NCBI GenBank assembly: GCA_947184155.2
Contig: CAMXCT020006445.1
Location: 495,723 to 559,722, forward strand
Origin: Cladocopium goreaui
Lineage: Eukaryota > Sar > Dinophyceae > Suessiales > Symbiodiniaceae
Reading direction: 5' to 3'
DNA: 64,000 nt
Shown here: one piece after another, positions 22,085-32,285 of the stretch
Layout of the letters: each line of letters opens with the position of its first letter
Position numbering within the stretch: position 1 is the first letter of the stretch
Position numbers and translations under genes: made by a program
The notes under the pieces: generated by a model
The model's database searches: none
What the model saw: the letters and a program-made list of their open reading frames with translations, nothing else
Told to the model about the DNA's origin: nothing

Positions 22085-23056
22085 AATCGTGGTGGAAGAT
22101 GAATTTCTCACTGCTTCAAAAACCAATCTCTGATACTGCTTCTTGCCAGCCGATTAATAATCTCAACATGGCATTTGTTTAATAATTTCAACATGGCATT
22201 TGTTGATCATTGTCCTACAAAAAAGGTGTTCCTAGCAGTTGACCCCCAACGAAAACAGATGACAAAAAATGCACTACTGACAACATCCATCGGATGTTTT
22301 CAGTAATGACAATTCATGACAATTCATGGCCCCTTTATAGATGATATATGCTTATATATAAGTGTTATATATATATATATGATTGTCTATGGTTATATAT
22401 ATAAATATTATGTATGGGTGTATACATATATATACATATAGTTTTGGTTATTTATATATTTATATTTATATTATACATATAGATAATATTTATGGTTATA
22501 TCCTATCAAACATGGTGTTCAACGGGCTGCACCTGGAGATCAATGGAGTTACCAGCGAGATCCATGGGATCCATCAGATTTCAGCGAGATCGAGGAGGCT
22601 CGTAGTCGATCAGATCGAAAAATGTGAAGAGATTAATTCCATGGTAGAAATAAAATAATCATAGCAATAATCATAGTAATAGTAGAATAATCATATACAT
22701 AGTAATAGTAGTAACAGTAACAGTAATAGTATAAGACATATTTGTAGAATAATCATAGTAATACCATTTACAGAATAGATGTTGATTTCCATGATTTCCA
22801 TGGGCACTGATCATGTCTTGCTTTTTTAAAGCGAAGTTTGCATCAAGCGTAAGCGATATTGGATACTGTGGGATGGGGGTGAGGTGAAACCTTGATACTG
22901 GCAGGTCTGTGGACAATGTCATATAGCTCCAAATTCAAGACCATTGGGAATGAGATGCAAGAGGGATGTTCGTTGCATTGCACAGACAGAATCCAGTTTC
23001 AAGTCATAGAATGTTTTAGTTAATCCTGGTTGCGTTCTTTTGGCCCGAAAAAAAAC

Positions 23057-23099
23057 ATATTCGCAAGGACCCAACCCAGTGGCACGACCCACACAGACC
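23057..23099 (-). CDS. Possible TSP1 tail exon
   Basis: Acceptor CGGACTTTCTCAG|GGT and donor ATAT|GTTTTT bound 43 bp. In phase 0, as expected after the exon at 24132..24211, it reads GLCGSCHWVGSLRI, a short C-x2-C-x-W that could close the fourth TSP1 module. The cysteine spacing is tighter than in the other modules (4-5), so the assignment is tentative. Confidence 0.4.
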
Positions 23100-23582
23100 C
23101 TGAGAAAGTCCGCCGAATACCAGGATCTCGTTAGACATGTTGACTGTGGAAGCCACCCATACTCAGCAGTTTTTTGTGGTGAGAACATCTTCCAATTGCG
23201 AGTGAAAAATGATGAAACCAGTCTTTTGCTGAAAACGACACAGATTCTATGTATAGAATTCGGATTTCCTTCACTTTGGTGCTGCCATGATGGCCAATCT
23301 CAGATACTCCACGAGTCCAATTTCGTTGGTGAAAAAGTCCTTCGCGTCCATCCCTTTTTTTTGGGATCCAACACATCAAATTACCATAAAGTACTAAATA
23401 ACACTTTCAGGAGAAAATTGTACTTTTAAGACATAGATTGATATTCATAGTCAATTTACATAGTAAATCCAATTTTGTGTCACTACTTAGATTTGAGGAT
23501 ATCCATATGTCAATCATATTTGATATGACATAGATTGACATATCAAATCCCCAATGATTGTCATATCCAAAGTTTGAAAAAT

Positions 23583-23668
23583 CCACACAACATCTCAGCG
23601 GTGTGGCCTCCGGAAGCTGTTACCAGAACATGTTCGCGCTTGTGTTGAGGGTCAAAGTCAAGGTATCG
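23583..23668 (-). CDS. Possible exon with ALG14-like motif
   Basis: The minus strand reads YLDFDPQHKREHVLVTASGG then HTAEML. SGGHTAEML resembles the N-terminal motif of ALG14, the subunit anchoring the UDP-GlcNAc transferase that makes the second step of N-glycan lipid-linked oligosaccharide. Only this motif supports it; a diverged LRR reading is equally possible. Confidence 0.25.
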
Positions 23669-24131
23669 ACTATAATATATATATATATCATGATATATCT
23701 CTATGACATTGTATGACAATATTCCAGACTTATCCTATGTGCATGTTAAATGGAATACACATAATATATATATACATGGGTTTGAGTCAACATTTTGTAC
23801 CCCAATAATTGGATGTTTAATTCCTAAATATATATAGATTAAAATCCGTGGTCCACCAGGTCTCCATGTTGACCCATACCCATATTATCACTACGTAGTT
23901 CTATGGATATACACAAAATATATATAATGATATAATATTCAGTACATATGGAAAATACATGAAGATACATGTAAGTACTATGAGATTCAGCTGCCATGCA
24001 TACGCACGATGTGTTTGTATATTACACATGGCAAATATTGCTATAGCAAATATTGAAAACACTGAAAACCATGGGAAAAAAACAAAACACACCTGTGTAC
24101 CTTGCATCCATGATATCAGAATTTCTCAAAC

Positions 24132-24211
24132 CTTCGAACCCTTTGGTTTCCCTGCCACTGGCTGAGAGGTACAATCCTCTGGCAGCCCACTGTCGCACAC
24201 CGCTGAACGGC
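24132..24211 (-). CDS. TSP1 exon: second half of module 4
   Basis: Acceptor AACGCTAG|GC and donor TCGAAG|GTTTGAG bound 80 bp. A first codon completed from the exon at 25.3 kb (C+GC) gives Arg, then RSAVCDSGLPEDC and TSQPVAGKPKGSK. This supplies the R-x-V-C-x7-C-x(5-7)-KP part of a TSP1 repeat, following CGAGVQR exactly where expected. TSP1 modules are disulfide-bonded extracellular adhesion domains, stacked by Trp and Arg residues. Confidence 0.8.
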
Positions 24212-24235
24212 CTAGCGTTTCAATTTTCAGTAGGT

Positions 24236-24380
24236 ATCACTAAAGCCCATAATCATCTATCGTCATCTACAATCACTAAAAAACCATCTATCCTTTTTTT
24301 ATCACTAGCTCCACGGATAGGTTTTTAGTGATAGATGATAGATGATGGGCAGTGATAGTAGATGATTATGGATGACGGGT
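24236..24380. repeat. Imperfect palindrome next to an exon
   Basis: CATCTATCGTCATCTACAAT and CACTAAAAAACCATCTATCC are mirrored by GGATAGGTTTTTAGTGATAG and GTAGATGATTATGGATGACG. It ends about 25 bp upstream of the acceptor of the TSP1 exon at 24132..24211. Not one of families A to H. Confidence 0.7.
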
Positions 24381-24767
24381 TAACATATTGTAGTTGTAAT
24401 TACTTGGCTGGGATAACGGGTTAACCAACACACACATATATATATATGTATGTATGTAATAACACCATGTCTATATGTATATATATATACATTTACGTGA
24501 TAAAGATCTTACAAGTGACATCACCAACGGATGTATAAATATTTACATCTTTCCGCCAATTTCTTGGGTAGATCGTGTCCAACTTCCAAGGGGCTGGGCC
24601 TTGGAGCTGCTGAGGGACTGCGATTTTTGGTTTTCGTAGCCGCTTGATATGCTGCATGGCAACAATTTTTTGTTTCACCATGATAAAAATGATGGGTACA
24701 ATATATATACATGCATATATCTTATAATATACCATGGATCCATGGGTGATAATGCAAAGTTACCCAT

Positions 24768-25118
24768 TTGAAAACAAACAAAACACTAATAACAATGAAA
24801 CATGAACTGGCTCCAGTAATTCGATCAGAAAAAAAGGGGGCCAACATGGATACAGTAATTGATGATGTCAATGAACAAGTCGCAAAATTACTTGCTAACC
24901 GGTTACAAACCAGATCTTGGTGGTCTTTGTTTTGGAGACTAGTGATTTTTCAGTTTACCACATCCTTGATAATTGATGTCCATCTATACACTGGATGTAT
25001 CCCCCTTAAGCAAAACCGTGGGTGGAGCAGTCTGGGGCCTAAGAAAGTGAGACTAATCTCATGTTGGAGATTCCCCAATCGTACTGGCTTAATATCTATT
25101 GTATATATATATATATAG
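24768..25118 (+). CDS. Open frame, doubtful
   Basis: 116-codon plus-strand frame (KKGANMDTVIDDVNEQVAKL, then LANRLQTRSWWSLFWRLVIF). Partly protein-like, but antisense to the exon chain and inside an intron; the tail runs into a TA microsatellite. No family recognised. Confidence 0.15.
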   Translation: MKTNKTLITMKHELAPVIRSEKKGANMDTVIDDVNEQVAKLLANRLQTRSWWSLFWRLVIFQFTTSLIIDVHLYTGCIPLKQNRGWSSLGPKKVRLISCWRFPNRTGLISIVYIYI

Positions 25119-25323
25119 GTTTTCAATTTCCTGTTATTTGTATAGTTAAATCCCCAATTTCATCCCTAGTTTTGGATGGAAAAAACTAGTTCAACCATGT
25201 TAAATCCCCGATTTCATGGTTCAATCATGTTGTATCCCCCATGTTGCAGTTGATTTCCCATCCCTGGGGTCCCTTTTTCCCCTTATCTCCCCTTTCCCGT
25301 CTCGGTCCCCCCGGGGCCCCCAC

Positions 25324-25406
25324 GTTGCACTCCAGCACCGCACGTGGCATCACAGTCGGACCATGCGCTGATGGTCCAACCGCAGCCGGAGGTCACACGG
25401 CAGGAC
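25324..25406 (-). CDS. TSP1 exon: end of module 3, first half of module 4
   Basis: Acceptor CTGCTCGAG|G and donor CAA C|GTGGGG bound 83 bp. The first G completes CA from the exon at 27.6 kb to CAG (Gln). It then reads SCRVTSGC, the closing cysteine pair of one module, and GWTISAWSDCDATCGAGVQ, the W-x-W-S-x-C-x-x-T-C-G-x-G opening of the next. The open codon C is completed by the 24.1-kb exon. Confidence 0.85.
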
Positions 25407-25524
25407 CTCGAGCAGAAGGGCGTTGCTGGGAACAAACCTGCTTATAATACCGATTAATAATTTAATAGTGGTTAATAGTGGTTATTAGTGATTAATACCT
25501 GGCCTGATCTAATGAACAATATAT

Positions 25525-25628
25525 CTGGTTGGTGGTGGAATAACCATCTTGAAAAATATGAAAGTCAATGGGAAGGATGACATTCCATATATTCTGGAAA
25601 ATAGGACATGTTCCAAACCACCAACCAG
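25525..25628. mobile_element. Family A copy
   Basis: CTGGTTGGTGGTGGAATAAC ... ACCACCAACCAG, preceded by the arm GGTTAATAGTGGTTATTAGTG (from about 25453), the longer outer arm shared by copies at 6.2, 50.4 and 60.3 kb. Confidence 0.9.
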
Positions 25629-25643
25629 TTATGGAATGTGGAG

Positions 25644-25764
25644 TACCCGGCCTGGTAAACATACTTAAAAAACTATTGAACAATTGCCCAGTCGAAATAG
25701 TTGATTTACCCATTAATAGCATGGTGATGTTCCATAGTTTTTTGTATGTTTACCAGGGGGTTAC
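25644..25764. mobile_element. Family B copy
   Basis: TACCCGGCCTGGTAAACATA ... TTTGTATGTTTACCAGGGGG; both termini slightly diverged. Confidence 0.85.
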
Positions 25765-25856
25765 AGGGGTAACATCCCAACTTATGGGGTGAAAATTGCC
25801 GTAGTCATATCATGTTCCATTTTTGAAAAACACTGGCCTGAAGAAAAACATGGTAC

Positions 25857-25984
25857 CTACAAGGTGGTGCCCCCAAGATAGTGAAGTTGGTGAACACAAC
25901 TCTAATTTCACTAGGACTTAATGGGATTATCAACTACTATCAACATTATCAACCAACTTATACCTGGGGCACCACCTTGTGGGA
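25857..25984. repeat. Family H inverted repeat
   Basis: CTACAAGGTGGTGCCCC at the left and GGGGCACCACCTTGTGGG at the right enclose about 90 bp; seen only once. Confidence 0.8.
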
Positions 25985-26471
25985 AAGGGACAAGAGTCTT
26001 GGGTATACAACTTACATTGACTTACTATGATTTGGGAACTGGGACAGCATTGGGTATACATGATATAACCTGGGAAATGGGAAAACATTGGGTATATATA
26101 TATATATATATTAAAATTAGATATTATATATGGTATATATCATGGGATATTTTCTGGGCTGGTGGAATCAAAGCCGGAATCGTCGCGCATCTCTTGTATT
26201 TTCTGAGGACAAAATGGGGCACATTTTGGGTAGATAATTTAATTCATTATCCTAGCAATCTTAATGAGAAAACTAAGAGATTGCTGGCAGTTGCTGGTAT
26301 AAGCTTTATTTGCTGCCAATCAATTCATGGCTCTTTCAATGGCTTAATCGATTTGGTTGATATTGGTTGATGTTTGTTGATACACAACGGTTGATACGAA
26401 GCGTGGCACGCTTATCATAGTTGGAAGGCAGCAGGCCAAGTAGACACTGCGACCCAAGAATTTCAAGAACC

Positions 26472-26846
26472 TTAGTTGCTGCGATATCTTCGATCCAGCA
26501 CACGCTCTCGGACACAGCCCAAGTGGGTCAAGATCGCAGCATCAACCTGTTCATTCCGGCCTGTTGGCCAACCTAGCACTCTCTGCAAAAGATCATGCGG
26601 GGGCGACATTCGGGTCGCAGCAAAGGCTGGGCAGTCCCAGGCCAAGTGATCCCATGTTGGCACATTGCCGGACGCACACCACCTGAGGAGCTGGTGCGGT
26701 GTAATCAAGCAAGCACGTGAGTGAGTGTTGGAAGACTGGTATGTTTGGCGCGCGAGTTTGGCCCTGGCCTCTTGGTAAACACTTCCTTGTACAGCAGTGG
26801 CATCACGACGGCCACTTGACAAGAACTGTTGAAACTGTTGTCTGCG
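26472..26846 (-). pseudogene. LINE ORF2 C-terminal relic
   Basis: The minus-strand frame ends naturally (RVLDRRYRSN, stop). It contains CASGNVPTWDHLAWDCPAF, the C-x(n)-H-L-x-W-x-C-P zinc-knuckle-like signature found at the C-terminus of many non-LTR retrotransposon polyproteins, then LLQRVLGWPTG. Upstream QQFQQFLSSGRRDA is in frame, but a stop lies just before it and no reverse transcriptase motifs precede. So this is a 5'-truncated remnant in the intron between TSP1 exons at 27.6 and 25.3 kb. Confidence 0.7.
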
Positions 26847-27367
26847 CTATTTTGGATGGTTGCTTGATGTGGTTGATATTGGGTTTGTCTGAAAAAAAAA
26901 TGCCTCCAATTCAAATGGATTATCCCGTTGGGATGGCAATTTCGGGGTATGCCTCATTTTTAGACACACCCAAATCACATGCATTGTTGGTTGTATCACC
27001 GGTTGAAAAAAAATCACTTGTTTTTCTTTGTCCCACCGTCCAGTGCTTATATCCACACAAAATTGTCGGTTAATATCACCAAAAAAATGCAAGTGAAATT
27101 TGGTTTCGCTTGTGCCCTAAACAGTAAAGGAATAAATGCTACCAGTAGTTTCCCCGGTGGAAACACTTTCAGCTCCAGCAAAACCATTGGTTAAATCATC
27201 CAATCCCACGCAGTCCTCCCAAAAATGGCTGTAGCTGTAGGGGGTATTCAATCAATTTCATCCATTACTATATTACTATATATATATATACATTTATACA
27301 TGTATATATATATAGCACTATATAGCCAAGTCATTCCATCATCTTCCATTCTAGCACCATGTTTCAT

Positions 27368-27481
27368 CTGGTTGGTGGTTTCAACCCCTCTGAAAAATAT
27401 GAGTTCGTCAGTTGGGATGATGACATTCCCAATTAATATGGAAAGTCATTAAAGAAAATCATGTTCCAAACCACCAACCAG
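27368..27481. mobile_element. Family A copy, near consensus
   Basis: CTGGTTGGTGGTTTCAACCC, core CCTCTGAAAAATATGAGTTC and GTCAGTTGGGATGATGACAT, end ACCACCAACCAG. One of the most complete copies. Confidence 0.95.
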
Positions 27482-27628
27482 TCAAAAAAGAGGATATAAA
27501 TTGATCCTGGTACACAATGTAGAAATACCAAGGTATATATCTTTCACCAGCTAAGGGGATATACCAATGGCAACCAATGGCCATCCCCGGCCATCCACTG
27601 GACTGGTCCTGGTCCATCCCCAAGGCAC

Positions 27629-27696
27629 TGCGAAGTCGCTGGCTTCGATCCGCTGCAATCCAAGTCTGTGCCGCTGCTACACTGCACACTCCGGGC
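27629..27696 (-). CDS. TSP1 exon: second half of module 3
   Basis: Acceptor GATGCCACAAG|GCC and donor TTCGCA|GTGCCT bound 68 bp, phase 0 in and phase 2 out. It reads ARSVQCSSGTDLDCSGSKPA then TS. Joined to the preceding exon it gives CGDGTM-ARSVQC, the standard C-G-x-G-x-x-x-R-x-V-x-C of TSP1, then C-x7-C and a KP motif. Confidence 0.85.
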
Positions 27697-27940
27697 CTTG
27701 TGGCATCGCAAAACATGGTGAAGTCCATTGGGATTGCCATGGATTTGGAGAAACCGGAGATCTCAGATCGTCATAAATCCGAAATTCCATATATATATAT
27801 ACACATAATATATATATATTATATATATGATCACCATCACCATATATCCTGGTATTAAAATTTGAAACTCTCCACCATATAACACATCCTGGTAGTAGAA
27901 TCACTGGAGCTGAGAAGTTCATGGAGAATTCCATTGGATT

Positions 27941-28042
27941 TGCCCTCTGGTAAACATACCAAAAACCATGGAAACTCACCATGTTTAATGGGAAAATCCA
28001 CTATTTCTATAGCCATTTTCAATAGCTATGTTCCAGAGGGTA
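27941..28042. mobile_element. Family B copy, right end shortened
   Basis: TGCCCTCTGGTAAACATACC ... AATAGCTATGTTCCAGAGGGTA. Confidence 0.9.
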
Positions 28043-28451
28043 ATGATTTAGACTCACAGAGATCGGTCAATGAGATGTGGGTGAACAATGGTGAGCTATC
28101 CAACTCACTGAGGTGAGCGAGACACCTATGTGGCGCCATGGCGTATTATGATGTATTATGCACATACCCTGGGTAGATTGCATTATTGCATATGGAAATG
28201 ATGTGTATATATATACATATCATATGTATATAGTGAACTATAAATATATAGGTAGTTATATATATATGTACAATATACATTGTAGTAAAGTGGTCTACCA
28301 TGTTTCTACCGTGTCGATGTATTCGATTCTATGTGCCACATTTATCCAGAAGCCTTAATCTACTTGATTCACTTGAAACACTTTACCCTACAAACTGGTG
28401 CCCCCCGAGCTTGGAGATTCACCATGAGTTCCCCCCAGTTGTCGGCCAGAC

Positions 28452-28501
28452 CATAGTCCCATCGCCACAATCGTTGGAGCAACTGGACCAATCGCCAATA
28501 C
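28452..28501 (-). CDS. TSP1 exon: first half of module 3
   Basis: Acceptor GCTGGATCCAG|GT and donor ACTATG|GTCTGG bound 50 bp. It reads (C)IGDWSSCSNDCGDGTM, with W-S-S-C-S-x-x-C-G-x-G. The first two bases GT complete the T left by the exon at 29.3 kb to a cysteine codon. Confidence 0.85.
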
Positions 28502-29297
28502 CTGGATCCAGCGGTGCTAAACGCGGTGCGAAACGTAGGGAAAACACGTAGGGTTGCTGGGGGTTGCTGGGATGATTCTTAGGGTTACACGTAGTGATGG
28601 ATGATTAGATGACTCTGGATGGATCCCTCCCGAGAGTTTAGCACCAGATATGAGGGGTCTCAAAATCAACTATTTTAAGAGATGCTGGGAAACCTGGCCC
28701 AGAGAAATAGCTGAGAAATCCTCACAAATATGATGCTGCCAGGTTCGATCGCGAAGGATCTTACCGGAACAAACTGCGTTTCCCAAACAATTTCTGAAGC
28801 TCAACCACTATCAACAATTCCATGATATGGAATGGAGAAACAAGAATTGCACTGCTGGCAAACTCAAAGTGGGTAGTTTATATTCAAAACACATAGAATT
28901 TCATAGAAACCTCTAAGAATCCAACCCGCAAATGCGGAAATCGAGCAGGTGACCAACTCCCAGTGAAAACATGGGACTTTCCAACGTGGCCATGTCTACT
29001 TCACGAGTTTTAACCTTCAAAATTCAGGGAATTTGGTGAGCTGTGGTGACGCAGCTGGCCAGCTAAAACAGAACTTCGTCAACCAAAAAAAACATGGTTA
29101 ACATCTGTGGACCAGGGCCAAAAAAAATGGGTCCCAAATTGCTGAGTGGATTGTATACATGTATATATTCAAAAGCTAACCATGTTTTTTTTTTTAATAT
29201 TATATATACATAAATATATTTGGACTGCAGAAGTGTATCTCAAAATCAGCCATGCTTCCAGTAACATGGCTTTCACTTTGCGGCGCACGCCACTCAC

Positions 29298-29340
29298 AGG
29301 TGCTGGTTCCACGGCAAGTCTCGGTGGAAACCGGTTCGAC
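29298..29340 (-). CDS. TSP1 exon: tail of module 2
   Basis: Acceptor GTAAGCCCCAG|GTC and consensus donor ACC T|GTGAGT bound 43 bp. It reads VEPVSTETCRGTST plus the first base of a Cys codon. This is the C-x5-C closing segment that leads into W-S-S-C of the next exon. Confidence 0.85.
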
Positions 29341-29390
29341 CTGGGGCTTACCATGGCAGCCCCGTGAAAGAGCATTAGGGTAGAGTAGAG

Positions 29391-29830
29391 TATAATATTC
29401 ATTGTAAAGTGAGATATACATTATAATATTCAGTGTAAAGTGAGATATACATTATAATATTCAGTGTAAAGTGAGATATACATTAAAATATTCAGTGTAA
29501 AGTGAGATATACATTATAATATTCATTGTAAAGTGAGATATACATTAAAATATTCAGTGTAAAGTGAGATATACATTATAATATTCAGTGTAAAGTGAGA
29601 TATACATTACAATATTCAGTGTAAAGTGAGATATACATTACAATATTCAGTGTAAAGTGAGATATACATTATAATATTCAGTGTAAATAAAGTGAGATAT
29701 ACATTATAATATTCATTGTAAAGTGAGATATACATTATAATATTCAGTGTAAAGTGAGATATACATTATAATATTCAGTGCAAAGTGAGATATACATTAT
29801 AATATTCCGTGTAAAGTGAGATATACATAA
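29391..29830. repeat. 31-bp satellite array
   Basis: About 14 copies of a 31-bp unit beginning TATAATATTCAGTGTAAAGT. Most copies differ by 0-2 bases; one carries a 4-bp insertion near 29687. It lies in the intron between TSP1 exons at 30.7 and 29.3 kb. Confidence 0.97.
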
Positions 29831-30160
29831 TACTAATATATCATTATAAAGTACAATATCGATATAAATGTGCTATCATGTTTTACTATGTCGTATCCAT
29901 TTATATCCATGATTTCTGTGATAGAATCCAGTAAACTTGCTAAGCACCTTGAATTATTATGAATTATTGGCTTCTGAAGTTTTGCTGGTTAAGTCATGGT
30001 TTGGCTGGCCATCTCTCCAAACAAATGGCTGCTTCAATCCACATGTTGCGGAGCCCCCAATTGCGGCGCTGCATTCATCCCGTCGGTATGTACCATGGCT
30101 GGCGATCGTCGGTCAATCCCGCAGTTTGAGACAATCCCATACCGGCGATCACGTCACCAT

Positions 30161-30269
30161 CTGGTTGGTGGTATACCTACCCCTCTAAAAAATGATGGAC
30201 TTTGGCAGTTGGGATGATGACATTCCCAACTGAATGGAAAAATAAAAACTGTTCCAAACCACCAACCAG
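30161..30269. mobile_element. Family A copy
   Basis: CTGGTTGGTGGTATACCTAC ... ACCACCAACCAG with the typical core; abuts a GC-rich island at 30.04-30.15 kb in which I could not decide a frame. Confidence 0.92.
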
Positions 30270-30434
30270 CCATATTTCCCTCTGAACTTGCACACGATAT
30301 TTCCTGGATGCTGTATGTGAAAAAAAACAAGCAGTTCCCGCGCAAAAAGGGATGTCAAATTTCTCAACCCCCCAAAAAAAATGGATGGTTTGATTGATAC
30401 TTCGAACAGTTTTACAGTTTACACAACAATCATT

Positions 30435-30513
30435 TGGAGGTTCCTGAAAGTTGGGCTACCCCTAGTTATCATCCATTTCTAGATGGGATTTTCCTCCAGC
30501 TATTGGGGTGCCT
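30435..30513. mobile_element. Family E copy, degenerate
   Basis: TGGAGGTTCCTGAAAGTTGG ... CCTCCAGCTATTGGGGTGCC. Confidence 0.5.
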
Positions 30514-30741
30514 GTATAGCATCTCTGGTAAGCTAATATAGCTATGGAAAATCACTCATGCGTAAATCATGGTAAATCACCAAAAACAGTTGTCATTTTC
30601 CATAAATCATCCATTTCTAGATGGACTTTCCATAAAATAGACCATCCAATGTCCAGCAACCTTGGGGTACCATGACTATGGAAAACCATGCTGTTCCTCC
30701 AATCTTTGGATCAGGCGGAGCTGCCAACCTGAGGGCCGGGC

Positions 30742-30784
30742 CTGGAATTGGGCACAATCTGCCGGCCAGCCACTGGGGCAGCTC
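30742..30784 (-). CDS. TSP1 exon: middle of module 2
   Basis: Acceptor CAGATCCTAG|G and a GC donor (TTCCAG|GCCCGG) bound 43 bp. It reads (V)SCPSGWPADCAQFQ, the C-x7-C segment with spacing identical to the exons at 27.6, 24.1 and 45.5 kb. The non-GT donor was chosen because it keeps phase 0 into VEPVSTETC and gives the 12-residue cysteine spacing of module 1. GC donors are known in dinoflagellates. Confidence 0.75.
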
Positions 30785-31144
30785 CTAGGATCTGGATGAT
30801 CTGGATCCAGCTCCGAAAAAGCCAAGAAAAAATCGATGGCTATATCATGGACATGATTTTCATGGGATATTGATGAGATATTGAATGATCTTGAATGATA
30901 TTTTTTTTATAGATCACGCTAAAACAAAAATGACATTACTTTGATGGGAGATTTTAGAGATATTTTCATGAATTTAGCCTCCAGCAATCAAACCTGACTG
31001 GATGTGGCTGGCTGGAAAATCTCCAAACATGAAGGTTTGAATGGACAAATCATCTAAAAAATGGGGGATGACCAATTTTCTTGTTTGATTACACTCCGAG
31101 GGTATGTGTTTCTTTTTTTCGAGGGATGCAAAGTAACTGGAGGT

Positions 31145-31247
31145 TACACTCTGGTAAACGAACATAGCTATTGAAAATTGTCATTTATAGTTGATTTACC
31201 CATTAAAAAAAGTTATTTTCTATAGTTATGTTAGTTTACCAGAGGTA
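31145..31247. mobile_element. Family B copy
   Basis: TACACTCTGGTAAACGAACA ... TTATGTTAGTTTACCAGAGGTA. Confidence 0.93.
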
Positions 31248-31419
31248 TCTTCATCAAGTCATCAATATTGACGTAAATGAAGGCATATGATGAAATGGAC
31301 CGCAGTAGTATGATGTCAATGAAGAGTTGGGGACTGCAAACTTTGGACTTCAAACTTTGGACTTTACAGAAAATGGGGACTTGATGGAACAAGGAAATTC
31401 TATGATATTCTATGGGCAT

Positions 31420-31523
31420 TACCCTCTGGTAATTTAACATAGCTATTAAAAATTGCTATTTATAGTGGGTTTTCCCATTAAAAATGGTGATTTTCCATAG
31501 TTATGTTAGTTTACCAGAGGGTA
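31420..31523. mobile_element. Family B copy
   Basis: TACCCTCTGGTAATTTAACA ... TTATGTTAGTTTACCAGAGGGTA; intact. Confidence 0.95.
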
Positions 31524-31929
31524 ATATAATTAAGTATCCATGTAGCCCCGACCAAAAGCCATGGATCTATGTTCACCATGGCCGGTCGAGACCAAACATA
31601 ATTTTCGGGAGCCTGGATTCACATAAATTTGATCTGCAACAGGGATTTTGTTGCTCACTTAGCACTTTGTAATGACACTTTTAACATGATATATATATAT
31701 AGTTTGTAATTCATATACGTGTTCAGAACTGCCAAGAAAAACACATCTACTCAACCCAGAATTCTACGGCGTTTATCTACCGTCCAACATTGAAACGAAG
31801 CTCGAACTCACAGGATTTTGAACAGCGTCTCTGTTGGATTGGTGTTTCCTCGTCATGGGGCTAGCCCTATTTTCATGGGGAATCCCTATGCCAATTACCA
31901 ATTGGCTATATTAATGGTGGTTTCCATAA

Positions 31930-32025
31930 ATGGAGATACCCCAAAAATTACATGGTTTTCCATGGGAAAATCCTACCAGATTTCTGGATGATGGAGGTAC
32001 CCCCATGACTTGTCGGAAACCTCCA
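31930..32025. mobile_element. Family E copy
   Basis: TGGAGATACCCC ... GGAGGTACCCCCATGACTTG ... CGGAAACCTCCA. Confidence 0.7.
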
Positions 32026-32114
32026 TCTACAGGAAACACCCATATTTCATGACGAAAAGTAGCGGTAGATCTTCCCCCGGAAACCTCCATGGAGAACCTC
32101 CCAAGAGGCCGCAC

Positions 32115-32151
32115 ACAGATCGACTGCGAAGACCGGCGCCGCAGGTGGCAC
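32115..32151 (-). CDS. TSP1 micro-exon (37 bp): CG box of module 2
   Basis: Acceptor GCGCTAGCAG|GT and donor GATCTGT|GTGCGG. It reads (S)ATCGAGLRSRS(V): the T-C-G-x-G-x-R-x-R strand of TSP1 on its own exon. Ser is completed from A+GT and Val from GT+G at either end. A family A element begins 29 bp upstream of the acceptor. Confidence 0.85.
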
Positions 32152-32180
32152 CTGCTAGCGCTAGGTTGATGGGATCGTAT

Positions 32181-32285
32181 CTGGTTGGTGGTTGCAACCA
32201 AGCCCTCTGAAAAATATGAGTCAGTTGGGATGATGACATTCCCAACTGAATTGAAAAATACAAAATGTTCCAAACCACCAACCAG
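32181..32285. mobile_element. Family A copy adjoining an exon
   Basis: CTGGTTGGTGGTTGCAACCA ... ACCACCAACCAG, flanked by GTAT/GTATC. On the minus strand it forms the end of the intron just before the TSP1 micro-exon. Confidence 0.92.

Noticed and set aside
28300-28551. Plus-strand frame of 83 codons (EFPPVVGQTIVPSPQSLEQL)
   Set aside because: Antisense shadow of the TSP1 exon at 28452-28501, which fits splice sites, phase and domain.
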